A stretch of 64,000 bases of DNA from Shewanella fidelis ATCC BAA-318 (GTDB taxonomy: Bacteria > Pseudomonadota > Gammaproteobacteria > Enterobacterales > Shewanellaceae): assembly GCF_000518605.1 (NCBI RefSeq), contig NZ_JADX01000005.1, forward strand, positions 459,247-523,246. Direction: 5' to 3'. A program made the translations under genes and the position numbers. A model generated the notes under the pieces. The model worked only from the letters and a program-made list of their open reading frames with translations, made no database searches and was not told the DNA's origin. Position 1 is the stretch's first letter, and the number at the start of each line of letters is the position of its first letter. This document shows positions 36,111 through 45,200 of this stretch, in pieces.

Positions 36111-36734
36111 ATGATTAAGTTATATGGCATTCCACGCAGCCGCTCGTTACGCGTGTCGTGGACGTTAGAGGAACTAGGTCTTGATTGGCAGTATCAGCAC
36201 ATTAATTTTGCTAATGGCGATGGTCGTGACCCTGCATTTCTAGCGGTTAATCCTTGTGGCAAGGTACCTGCATTAGTTGATGAGGGCTATGCCATTACAG
36301 AGTCTGCAGCGATTGTACTGTATCTCGCAGAAAAGTATGGCGCGGGGAAGTTGCTTCCTAGGGGAGGAACTCATGACTCTGCACTGCACCATAAGTGGGT
36401 GAGCTACATTATCAGTGAGCTTGAGCAGCCATTATGGAGTATGGGCAAGCACAAGTTTGCTTTGCCTGAAGAGCAGCGACTAGCAGCAATGTTACCCATT
36501 GCTAAGTGGGAGTTTGATAAGGCTGCTGCCATAGCTGAACAATGGTTACCAGATAGTGAGTTTTTACTGGGAGAACAGTTTACTGTTGCTGATATTTTAT
36601 TGGGGCACACATTACTGTGGGCGACTCGCTTTGAGCAAGAAATTCCACCGAGGCTGGCAGCTTATCGCGACCGCATAACGGCACGTCCAGCTATGATTAA
36701 AGGTTTGGCGAAAGAAGAGGGTAAGCTGGAATAA
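36111..36734 (+). CDS. Glutathione S-transferase family protein
   Basis: A 207-aa two-domain GST: thioredoxin-like N-domain (MIKLYGIPRSRSLRVSW, then N-P-C-G-K-V-P-A-L-V with the cis-Pro, then E-S-A-A-I glutathione-binding) and all-helical C-domain (T-V-A-D-I-L-L-G-H-T-L-L with the capping Asp). I start at ATG 36111, seven bases after GAGGA, not at the ATG two bases after it. The substrate is unknown. Confidence 0.9.
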   Translation: MIKLYGIPRSRSLRVSWTLEELGLDWQYQHINFANGDGRDPAFLAVNPCGKVPALVDEGYAITESAAIVLYLAEKYGAGKLLPRGGTHDSALHHKWVSYIISELEQPLWSMGKHKFALPEEQRLAAMLPIAKWEFDKAAAIAEQWLPDSEFLLGEQFTVADILLGHTLLWATRFEQEIPPRLAAYRDRITARPAMIKGLAKEEGKLE

Positions 36735-36753
36735 TTCTCTTCACTCGGTAAAT

Positions 36754-36793
36754 AAAAAAGCATCCACTATGCTAAATAGATGGATGCTTTTTT
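36754..36793. terminator. Bidirectional terminator between GST and DUF4447-like gene
   Basis: AAAAAAGCATCCA and TGGATGCTTTTTT form a 13-bp stem with a short loop; A/T runs on both sides serve both converging genes. Confidence 0.92.
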
Positions 36794-36800
36794 AATGTAG

Positions 36801-36835
36801 AACCTAGAACCTAGAACCTAGAACCTAGGACCTAA
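36801..36835. repeat. Heptanucleotide tandem repeat (4.9 units)
   Basis: Four perfect AACCTAG units and a fifth variant GACCTAA, between the bidirectional terminator and the stop codon of the neighbouring minus-strand gene. The same heptamer appears at 38936-39012 and, in reverse orientation, at 32248-32260. Confidence 0.95.
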
Positions 36836-36838
36836 CAC

Positions 36839-37339
36839 TTAAAGCTGAGTTTTAGCCCAAAGCGCGCGGTTTTCACGGCTTTCTTTTAAGCCTTCTTTAT
36901 CGCGGAATGCTTTGTATGATTCAAAGTCTAATGGCACAAGTACCACGTCAACTTCTAGCATGAGTTTGCACTCTTTCTTAATACGGTAAGCAGAAACGTT
37001 ATATAACTCTGCAAGTGGCAATGTGCCTAAAAATTCTGGGTTGTACTGAGCATATAGTGCTTGAGTTGGATAAACCACAAAGCTTAGCGTGCGTTTAGGC
37101 TCAGTTTTAAATAGCTCTTCGATGCCATCACAAGTGTTGAGTACTTGCATTTCGATAGCTTCGTCAATTTCCATTAGCTTCTTCTGTACTGGCATGTGAG
37201 CTGGTTTTTCACCGGCTTCCCAAGCGATAACATCAGCTTCAGTGACTTTGCCAATTTCTGCAACTTGTGCAGTGGTTAGTGCTAGAGAGTGACGTAAGTA
37301 CTGCATTTCAATGGCATTGAGGCCAAGTTCTTTAGACAT
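36839..37339 (-). CDS. HTH-like conserved protein (DUF4447 type)
   Basis: A 166-aa protein. The first 55 residues look like an XRE-type helix-turn-helix ([26 protein letters not shown]), followed by a compact alpha/beta domain with no motif I know. From the overall pattern I tentatively place it in DUF4447, a small family in Shewanella and Vibrio. It may bind DNA or serve as an immunity- or stress-related regulator. It is 41 bp downstream of the SUKH gene, so probably its operon partner. The 3' end abuts a heptad repeat array. Confidence 0.62.
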   Translation of the reverse strand: MSKELGLNAIEMQYLRHSLALTTAQVAEIGKVTEADVIAWEAGEKPAHMPVQKKLMEIDEAIEMQVLNTCDGIEELFKTEPKRTLSFVVYPTQALYAQYNPEFLGTLPLAELYNVSAYRIKKECKLMLEVDVVLVPLDFESYKAFRDKEGLKESRENRALWAKTQL

Positions 37340-37380
37340 GTTGTTTCCTTAAATAATATTGCGGTATGGCGTAATAGCGA

Positions 37381-37785
37381 TTAGCTGCGCATCCATACTT
37401 CTTCGGCCCAATCCCAGAATGACTCCCAAGACTCATCTTCATAGATCTCATCCTCTTGCCAAAGTTGAATTTGACCTTCTTGACTGATGAAGAAAAAGCT
37501 ATCGCCTTGCTGACAAATTGGCACGAACTCACGTGGTAGGCCAATTGACCATGCATAAGCTGCAACTTCAGGTAGATAAGTGTGTGAGTTTGGGTCGCTT
37601 GCTGTTACTGGTTCTAAGCTGCCACAAATAACGTCACTGGCATAAAGTAAGTATTCTTTTAGCTCCATAGGAAGCTGAATTAGAATTTCTTCTTCTACTT
37701 CAACAATTTGCTCAAAAGTTGCTAGCTCTAACGGTACGGGAACCGTTTCGCTCATATCTCGGAGTTGCTCAATGATATCGTTCAT
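37381..37785 (-). CDS. SUKH (SMI1/KNR4)-family protein
   Basis: A 134-aa protein with the SUKH pattern: LPMELKEYLLYASDVICGSLEPV near the start, then W-S-I-G-L-P-R-E-F-V-P-I, then G-D-S-F-F-F-I-S, and a C-terminal acidic Trp-rich stretch. SUKH proteins are often immunity proteins for contact-dependent toxins, but solitary housekeeping-like members also exist. No toxin gene is adjacent. I cannot decide between orphan immunity and regulatory roles. Confidence 0.82.
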   Translation of the reverse strand: MNDIIEQLRDMSETVPVPLELATFEQIVEVEEEILIQLPMELKEYLLYASDVICGSLEPVTASDPNSHTYLPEVAAYAWSIGLPREFVPICQQGDSFFFISQEGQIQLWQEDEIYEDESWESFWDWAEEVWMRS

Positions 37786-37942
37786 ATGCTGTTAGCGGTG
37801 CTTAGGTGGTTTAACTATTGTGGCGGAGTATATACGTAAATCACCAATAAGGGCAGGTTGAACAATTAATTTGCGCCAACAGCTTGGCTAACGATGAGCG
37901 GTAACTATGCTGTTGCTCGCTAAGTTTGCTGATGGATAAAAA

Positions 37943-37961
37943 AGGAGCCTAGTAGGCTCCT
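37943..37961 (-). terminator. Rho-independent terminator of the RelA/SpoT-like gene
   Basis: AGGAGCCTA-G-TAGGCTCCT, followed on the minus strand by TTTTTTATCC, 23 bp beyond the stop codon. Confidence 0.88.
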
Positions 37962-37984
37962 GTAGATTTTGCTTTGCAGTATCA

Positions 37985-38770
37985 CTAAGCTGCGGCACTG
38001 ATCATGTTAGCTTGGTCATTACGCTTATATTTAAGCCATGCTTTATGGTATAGCTTGTGTGACTCTTGACGTAGCTGGGTGATTTTTGCTGTTTCAATTT
38101 CACTTAAAACACGTTGTTGTTTATCAGCTGCGGCCTGTATTGATTGTACCTGCTGGTAAACTTGGTGTTCGGCGCCACTTTTGATTTCTGCAATGTCGGC
38201 TAGGTGCAGCTGCACTTCGGCAATCATTTGTGATTTTGGTAATTTGACTAATAGGTTTAAGTCGCGATAGCCAGACTCTTTGGGCGTGGCAAAACGGTTT
38301 TTAACTTGAACAAGTTGGCTGCTTGTTTTGAGTAACTCAAATGCTTGCATTAGGTTATGAATATCATGGCTAACAATGCTTGCTCGCACTAGGTCGGTAA
38401 GTTGACTGGCATCGTTATTGAGCTTGTTTTGCACTTTGGCAGTCGCTCTTTCGCGGCTTTTGATATCAGCCAATACAGACTGAGTCTGTGAACCTTCGCT
38501 GATAATGTTAAGTAACAACGCTAGTTCTTGTTGCGCATCGTTAGCTTGGCTATAAAGGGCGTCGAGATTGCTGCTGGTTTGGCGTGGCACTTGATACTGC
38601 ATTGATTGAATTGCGGTAAGGCCATCGAGGTTTTTAGACAGCGCGAGCTTGGAGCAGTAACTGCCGTTATCTTTGCTATCGCTTTGCTGATGTTCAACGG
38701 TGTGAGCAAAAGCGGTACGGGTCGACAGTAACAGTAAGAAGATGAAAAATGTCCGTAATATCCGGTTCAT
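37985..38770 (-). CDS. Exported RelA/SpoT-fold nucleotidyltransferase-like protein
   Basis: A 261-aa protein with a Sec signal peptide (MNRILRTFFIFLLLLS, cleavage after A-F-A22). The mature part contains the RelA/SpoT synthetase-like core: R-E-R-A-T-A-K-V-x-x-K (G-loop region), L-T-D-L-V-R-A-S-I-V (the D-x-x-G-x-R-like strand), R-F-A-T-P-K-E-S-G-Y-R-D-L-N and A-E-V-Q-L-H-L. The fold is clear and two conserved motifs of alarmone synthetases remain. Periplasmic location would deprive it of ATP and GTP, so a (p)ppGpp-making role is doubtful. It could be a toxin-like or inactive scaffold. It lacks the HD hydrolase. Confidence 0.78.
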   Translation of the reverse strand: MNRILRTFFIFLLLLSTRTAFAHTVEHQQSDSKDNGSYCSKLALSKNLDGLTAIQSMQYQVPRQTSSNLDALYSQANDAQQELALLLNIISEGSQTQSVLADIKSRERATAKVQNKLNNDASQLTDLVRASIVSHDIHNLMQAFELLKTSSQLVQVKNRFATPKESGYRDLNLLVKLPKSQMIAEVQLHLADIAEIKSGAEHQVYQQVQSIQAAADKQQRVLSEIETAKITQLRQESHKLYHKAWLKYKRNDQANMISAAA

Positions 38771-38883
38771 AGCAGTCCTATTTTGTGGCTGTGACTGTAA
38801 TCTAACTTGATATTGCTTAAGCTAGGCTGAATGGCAAATTAACATTTGTTCATAGTGTGACCCTTAATACAGTTCACAATAAA

Positions 38884-38919
38884 AAAAGCCGTTGATGAAA
38901 TGTGGCATCAACGGCTTTT
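38884..38919 (-). terminator. Rho-independent terminator beyond the M13 peptidase heptad array
   Basis: AAAAGCCGTTGATG/CATCAACGGCTTTT around an 8-base loop, with runs of T on the minus strand. It serves the M13 peptidase. Confidence 0.9.
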
Positions 38920-38935
38920 AACTTTTAATTTTGAG

Positions 38936-39012
38936 AACCTAGAACCTAGAACCTAGAACCTAGAACCTAGAACCTAGGACCTAGGACCTAGGACTTAGGA
39001 CTTAGGACTTAG
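38936..39012. repeat. Heptanucleotide tandem repeat (11 units)
   Basis: Six AACCTAG, two GACCTAG and three GACTTAG units in a row, beginning 8 bp past the M13 peptidase stop and ending 17 bp before its terminator. The stepwise variants show how the array has drifted. Confidence 0.97.
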
Positions 39013-39019
39013 CATTCAA

Positions 39020-41104
39020 TTACCAAATTTTGACGCGTTTTTCAGGGGCGATATACATCGCATCGCCCGGTTTAACATCGTAAGTGCTATAGAACTCAGG
39101 CATATTTGATAATGCACCAACGGCACGGAACTCTGCTGGTGAATGCGGATCAGTTGCTACGCGATTGCGCATTGACTCTTCTTTGATTTTTGCACGCCAG
39201 ATTTGGGTAAAACCAATGAAGAAACGCTGATCGCCGGTTAAGCCATCAATCACAGGTGCAGGTTTACCATTAAGTGATTTTTTATAGGCACGATAAGCGA
39301 TTGTGACACCAGAAAGATCACCGATGTTTTCACCCAAAGTAAGCTCGCCATTAACGTTTAAATCGTCAAATACAGCGTAACCATTGTACTGGTCAACTAG
39401 CGCTTTACCGCGGGCGGCAAATTCAGTTAAGTCTTGCTCTGTCCACCAGTCGCGCATATTGCCTTCACCGTCAAACTTAGCGCCTTGGTCGTCAAAACCA
39501 TGACCCATTTCATGACCAATAACCGCACCAATACCACCATAGTTAACGGCATCATCAGCTTGCATATTAAAGAATGGTGGCTGCAAAATTGCGGCTGGGA
39601 ACACAATTTCGTTCATGGTTGGGTTGTAGTAAGCGTTGACGGTTTGTGGCGTCATGTGCCATTCCCATTTACGGATTGGGCTACCTAGCTTTTCTAGCTC
39701 TTTAGCATGGCTAAGCTCACTGGCTCGAACATTGTTGCCATACAGGTCATCAGCTTTAATGGTAAGCTTGCTGTAATCTTCCCAGCGATCTGGGTAGCCA
39801 ATTTTTGGATCGAACTTAGCTAGCTTATCTTTAGCCGCTACTTTTGTGTCAGCGCTCATCCACTCTAGAGATTCAATGCTGTCGCCATAGGCGCTACGTA
39901 AGTTTTCAACTAAAACTTGCATACGTTCTTTAGCTTCCGGCTTAAAGTGACGTTTAACGTACACTTTACCAACCACTTCGCCTAGCAAGCTATTTACCGT
40001 TGACACACCGCGCTTCCAGCGTGGCTCTTGCTCTTGCTGACCATTAAGGGTCTTGGCAAAGAAATCGAAGTTTTCGTTATCAATCTCTTCACTTAGGCTG
40101 CTGGCTGCGTGAGTTAATACATGCCACTGCATGTAGGTTTTCCAAGTGTCCAGATCTGTGTCTTTAATCACCTGGTTTAACCCTTGGATATAGCTCGGCT
40201 GGTTGATGATAATATCAGCTTGCTTGTCGGCACCAAGAGTTGCTAAGTAACCGTCCCAGTTAATATCTGGGGCTAGCGTTGGTAGATCTTTGATTTGGTA
40301 TTTGTTGTAAGTCTTAGTGCTATCACGGGTTTCAACCACATCCCAGTGCTTTTTCGCAATTTCGGTCTCGAGCGCCAAAACAGCTGCCGCACTCTCTTTT
40401 GGATTTGGCAAACCAGCTAAGGTGTACATCTTTTCAATGTGCTCAAGGTAGGCTTTACGGATTTTCACAAAGCGCTCATCTTGATTTAGGTAGTAGTCTT
40501 TTTCTGGCAAGCTTAAGCCATATTGCCAAATATGGGTGGCGTATCGGCTTGAGTCTTTGGCATCAACGTTAATATAGAATGCCATTGGCGTACCGCCGCC
40601 TTGAATTTGACTGCGGGCAAAGTAGGTAACGAGTTCGTCTTTTGATTTAATCGCATTAACTTTTTCAAGTTCACTAGCAATAGGAGTTACGCCAAGCTTA
40701 TTAAGGGTGTCTACATCCATAAATGAATTATATAAAGCCGCCACTTTTTGCTCGTCACTGCCATCTTTTAGGTTAGGCATTGCTGCAACTTCTTCAATAA
40801 TGACTTTTACGTCATCACGAGATTTTTCACGTAGATCATAAAAGGCACCAGAGCTGGTGCGATCGCTTGGAATGACGGTGTTTTTAATCCAAGTACCGTT
40901 TACGTATTCGTAAAAGTTATCTTGAGGGCGAACTGATTTATCGAAATTAGCAAAATCAATACCTGAGGTCAGTGCTTGCTCTACAGCGACTGCCGTTTCT
41001 GTTTTGCTTGCCTCAGGTGCCTTGACCTCGGTTGGTTCACTATTACATGCACTAAGGCCAACGATAAGGGAAGCGCAGAAGCCCCCAACGAGTACTTTTT
41101 TCAT
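39020..41104 (-). CDS. pepO: M13-family metallopeptidase lipoprotein (PepO/neprilysin-like)
   Basis: A 694-aa zinc endopeptidase. The lipoprotein signal has lipobox G-L-S-A-C20, so it is membrane-anchored in the periplasm. The M13 catalytic region is complete: H531-E532-M-G-H535 for zinc, E-N-I-G-D-L-S-G carrying the third ligand Glu and structural Asp, and N-A-Y-Y-N substrate-binding. The C-terminal DPHSPAEFRAVG, CxxW-like end region is also family-typical, ending in K-I-W. It degrades short peptides. Relatives are secreted or outer-envelope. No operon partner. Confidence 0.93.
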   Translation of the reverse strand: MKKVLVGGFCASLIVGLSACNSEPTEVKAPEASKTETAVAVEQALTSGIDFANFDKSVRPQDNFYEYVNGTWIKNTVIPSDRTSSGAFYDLREKSRDDVKVIIEEVAAMPNLKDGSDEQKVAALYNSFMDVDTLNKLGVTPIASELEKVNAIKSKDELVTYFARSQIQGGGTPMAFYINVDAKDSSRYATHIWQYGLSLPEKDYYLNQDERFVKIRKAYLEHIEKMYTLAGLPNPKESAAAVLALETEIAKKHWDVVETRDSTKTYNKYQIKDLPTLAPDINWDGYLATLGADKQADIIINQPSYIQGLNQVIKDTDLDTWKTYMQWHVLTHAASSLSEEIDNENFDFFAKTLNGQQEQEPRWKRGVSTVNSLLGEVVGKVYVKRHFKPEAKERMQVLVENLRSAYGDSIESLEWMSADTKVAAKDKLAKFDPKIGYPDRWEDYSKLTIKADDLYGNNVRASELSHAKELEKLGSPIRKWEWHMTPQTVNAYYNPTMNEIVFPAAILQPPFFNMQADDAVNYGGIGAVIGHEMGHGFDDQGAKFDGEGNMRDWWTEQDLTEFAARGKALVDQYNGYAVFDDLNVNGELTLGENIGDLSGVTIAYRAYKKSLNGKPAPVIDGLTGDQRFFIGFTQIWRAKIKEESMRNRVATDPHSPAEFRAVGALSNMPEFYSTYDVKPGDAMYIAPEKRVKIW

Positions 41105-41492
41105 TTGTTCTTCCTTTAGTCTGTATCGTCAATTGTTGTTATTGTGTCTAGTCGGTTTTATCTATTACGACTAGCAGAGCGCTATATTGTTGCGCTTTAA
41201 GTACCGACTGCTTTATGGCTGTAGCTATACAAACGGTTACTTATGTTAATGTTTTTGGCGTACTTCGAACAAGCGCCAGTTTGTAACTAATTGCTATTTA
41301 GGCAAATCACTTTTACGAAAAAGTCGTCTACTGGTTTTTAGGTTTGTAGAACAGCTTGTTATCGATGGTAGCTCAAAGGCTTGCTGCAAAAGCATGTTGT
41401 TTGTTTATAGGCAAAGTAAGCAAAACTTTGCCCTTTAGTCGCACTGGCCTCATAATGGCGGCCATTATGGTTATATAAGCTGAGTTTTGCCT
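41105..41492. other. Non-coding stretch with two palindromes
   Basis: About 390 bp with no ORF. GGCAAAGT/ACTTTGCC lies at 41410-41432. A 19-bp near-perfect palindrome CATAATGGC-G-GCCATTATG spans 41451-41469, just upstream of rsuA; it could be an operator. Promoter elements for rsuA should be here. Confidence 0.5.
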
Positions 41493-42185
41493 GTGCGTTT
41501 AGATAAATTTATTTGTGAGTCAACGTCTCACACTCGTGTTTCTGCCAAAAAAGCGCTTCATCGTGGTGATGTGACATGCAATGGTGAAGTGATTAAAAAC
41601 TCGGGTTTTAAAGTCACTGATGAGCATGAGATCCGCCTTGAAGGCGAGCTGCTTAGCATTATTGGTCCGCGTTTTATTATGCTAAATAAGCCAGTTGATA
41701 CCATTTGTTCGACTATCGATGAAGAGTATCAATCAGTGATCAGTTTGTTGGATGTTATCCGCCCTGAGGATTTGCATATTGCCGGCCGTTTGGATGCGGA
41801 TACGACAGGTCTTGTTCTGATCACTACTGATGGCCAATGGTCGCATAAAATTACCTCGCCGAAACGAGAATGCGCTAAACGTTACTTGTTAGAAACTGCC
41901 GATCCATTAACACAAGACTTGATCCAGCAGTTTGCAGATGGTGTGCAGTTAAATAATGAAGATGGCTTAACTAAGCCAGCGGTTTTAGAGATCTTGGGGG
42001 CTAACCAAGCACGCTTGACCATTACTGAAGGCAAATACCACCAAGTCAAACGTATGCTCGCAGCTGTTGGCAATAAAGTGACTAAGTTACATCGTGAGAG
42101 TATTGGTGCGATTGAGCTAGACACTGAGCTTGAATTAGGTGAATGGCGCTATTTAACTGAAGCAGAGATTAAATCAGTAAAATAA
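41493..42185 (+). CDS. rsuA: 16S rRNA pseudouridine-516 synthase
   Basis: A 230-aa RsuA. GTG at 41493 gives MRLDKFICEST as in the family; a TTG further out is a poorer choice. An S4 domain (residues 1-60) is followed by the catalytic domain with A-G-R-L-D-A-D-T-T-G-L (catalytic Asp), the later K-R-Y-L and the C-terminal K-Y-H-Q-V-K-R-M-L signature. It modifies U516 of 16S rRNA. Monocistronic. Confidence 0.94.
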   Translation: MRLDKFICESTSHTRVSAKKALHRGDVTCNGEVIKNSGFKVTDEHEIRLEGELLSIIGPRFIMLNKPVDTICSTIDEEYQSVISLLDVIRPEDLHIAGRLDADTTGLVLITTDGQWSHKITSPKRECAKRYLLETADPLTQDLIQQFADGVQLNNEDGLTKPAVLEILGANQARLTITEGKYHQVKRMLAAVGNKVTKLHRESIGAIELDTELELGEWRYLTEAEIKSVK

Positions 42186-42203
42186 GTATCTTACTGAAAA
42201 AAA

Positions 42204-42222
42204 GGCCCTCAATCTGAGGGCC
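42204..42222 (-). terminator. Rho-independent terminator of the secreted subtilase gene
   Basis: GGCCCTCA and TGAGGGCC form a stem followed on the minus strand by TTTTTTT. It also lies past rsuA, but without a T-run on that strand. Confidence 0.87.
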
Positions 42223-42285
42223 AAAAATAAGGTTAAGCGTTGTGAAAACGGTATGTACTTAACCTAAAAGTGCTAAGGAATTGAG

Positions 42286-45200
42286 TTATTGTTGCTTCCT
42301 TCTACCTGCAGCAAGTAAACCAAGTAGCGCCAAGCTTAAGAAGCCTAAGCTACCACCACTTGAATCGCTTTCAGGCTCAATAACGTCAGGCGTTGTTGTG
42401 GTTGGTGGCGGTGTCGGTTCTACACCATCAGAGTTCACCATTAGCTTAAAGCTGGTAGTAACTGCATCATTTGGAAACGCTAAATCGTGAGCGGTTACGC
42501 TTACAACGGTTTCGCCATACCAATCAGTTTCAGGAGTTAATGTCACCATGTTACCTTCAACCGTAGCTGTTACGTGATCAGCTGATACTTGAATACCATT
42601 CGCGGTATTTTCTTTATCTTGAATCATGACTTCAAAGCTAATGCTATCGTTTTCATCAACACTCATATCACTTAGTGAACCAATCGCTAGGTTTGATGGC
42701 ACATTAAGTGAAGATGTGGTGGTGATGCTATCGCTACCTGTGTAGTCACTATCTACAGAGATTTGTATATCTTGACCTACAGCTGCTGCGCTAACACGGG
42801 CAGAGAATGACAGTTCAATTGCTGATTGCTCTGGGCCAAAGTAGTTAGCACAAACAACCAGACCTTCAGATACCTTCTCATCGACATCGTTGAACGCATA
42901 ACCATCACCTATGTAGCCATAAGCGGGGCCAAAGGTGCCTCGAGGACCATGGAAGCCATGTAGACCAATTGAGCCTAAGTGCGATTTAGCACCAGTCATT
43001 TTGTCGTAAGCAAAAATAAACTCATGCTCACCAGCGGCAAAATTTAACTCGGTAGATGCAATTAGCTCAAAGCTATAGCGAGCATCATAATCTGGGTCAA
43101 AGTTGACGCCAAAGGCAAACTCTTGGCGCATGTTATCCCACTCAACGATAAGGTATCGACCGTCAGTCGTTGTGGCTAGTGACACACCGTCATATGCTTC
43201 TGTTTCCATATTGAATTCAGGGACAATTAGACCGTCGCCTCGCCAAAGTGGCGCAATAACTGTATCTGGGAAGAACTGTTCTTCCATAGGGAAGTGCAGT
43301 GGCCAGAACAGAGGCATGCTATCAAGCTGGATAAAGCCTGCTGGTGAGATAGTTAATGTGTCCTTTTCCATATAATCAGGGTTATTGTTATATAGCGGGA
43401 TCCTATCGATACCAAAGAGACTTAGTGGAACGGTAATGGTTTCATTTGCTCGACCAGCGATTGCAAATTCAGGCTCGATATAAGCTTCATCGTATAGGTC
43501 TAAATAGTAAGGGTTAGAGCCTACAGGAACACGACAAGTTAGATCGTTTTCACTGGTAGTGAACTGATATTCGCGTGCTTGAGCATTACTAGCCTGCTGC
43601 ATAGTCGCTAAGCTAATTTGATTACCATCAACGCTAAGTGCATCTGCTAAATCTTGATTGCTGCTGCTTGCCATAACGCTGTCTTCGATAAGCTGTAAGC
43701 CTTCAGGAAGGGCTAAATGCATATTCACGTCACGCTCTAAACCAACCATATTTGGTGCCATTTGAACGTTAACTTGAACTATGTCGCCCTCTTTAGCTTG
43801 CTGCTGACTCGTGCTAATCATTACATCGTCACCCGCATGCACTAAGTTGAGCGCCATCTTACCTAGGTTGCCTACATTATCAGCGCTGTTTCCTACTTCA
43901 ACTAAACCGTAAAAACGCTCACCTTTGCTTGCACCATCTAGTGACCAGTTCATGGCTAAGTTGTAAGGATCAATACCATTAGTTGTTTGTGGGCCAGTAA
44001 CGCTTAGATCGCCATTGTCTGTGCTTGGAATAACCGCAAGGCTGGTAGTGATGCTATCTAATGTGTCTTCTTCATCACCCCATGGACGTTTGAAGTTACC
44101 TAACATTGCCCAATAGCGACCAGGCATAGGATTATTAATTGCACAGTAGTCTTGTACATCGGTAAACGAATAACAGATAGCTTCGTCGTACCATTCAACT
44201 AGACCATTTTCATTGAGATCCATACCGATATCTAATGATGTAGCGGCAGCTTTATCTTGCGACACTTGCTCCCAAACTATGCGAGCAGTTCCTTCTGGTA
44301 CATCGAAGAAGTGAACGTTAATACCTGGGTTATCGGCTATTGTTTGAGGATCTTCAAAGTCGATATAAGCAGCACTCAATTGACTTTCAACAACATTACC
44401 TGCGGTTAAACCATGAACTTTAACATTCAGTTCAGCGATCTCTTTAGTCATGAGATCTGGAGTTAATAACGTACCGTTATCGCGATGGATAAGGCCTGAT
44501 ACGATTTCAGGTAGGTTCGATCCCTTAAAGCTTGCAATAACCGGCAGATATTGCTTAGGAACGGCATTATCGCTCGCTTGAAGATGAACTTTACCAAACA
44601 AGTCTAATGCAGCAGAGCTTGAGTTAACCGTCGTTACATCAAGTACTTTTGCCGTTACCATAATGCTTTGGGTTTCGCCCGCTTTTACTGAGAAAGTTTT
44701 TGGATGGACTTCAAGCTCTAAAAATGGTGCACCGTCCATATCCATGACTTCAGTATCAACTGTCCACTCACCATCTTGGGTGGCAGTGAAGGTTCGCATC
44801 CATGTGCAGGTGCTTTGGCACTCTGTATTAACCAAGTACGGCACATTCAGTGCGGTAACGTCGCCGCCTTCCATTGGATTAGCTGCGCGATAGTTGTCGC
44901 CATTCTCATCCATTACCAGACCAGCTTTTACCGCTCTAGCTACATTGATGACACCACTACCCATTTGATGGAAGTTGGCGGTTTCTAGTGCTGGTGGATA
45001 GTCATTGTTATAAGCTTTACCTGATTGCGCAGTCATCATTAATGCAGACTGGATCATAGCTGGTGACCACTGAGGATGTGCTTGTGTTAATAAGGCTAGT
45101 GCACCCGCAACATGAGGACCTGACATTGAGGTGCCACTAATGGCAACATAATCGCTAGGCGCAGGATAAAGACTAAATGGCATTTCATCCGCGTAGGCAG

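Noticed and set aside
36801..39012. Heptad arrays considered as CRISPR
   Set aside because: Units are 7 bp with no spacers and no cas genes nearby; they are simple tandem repeats.
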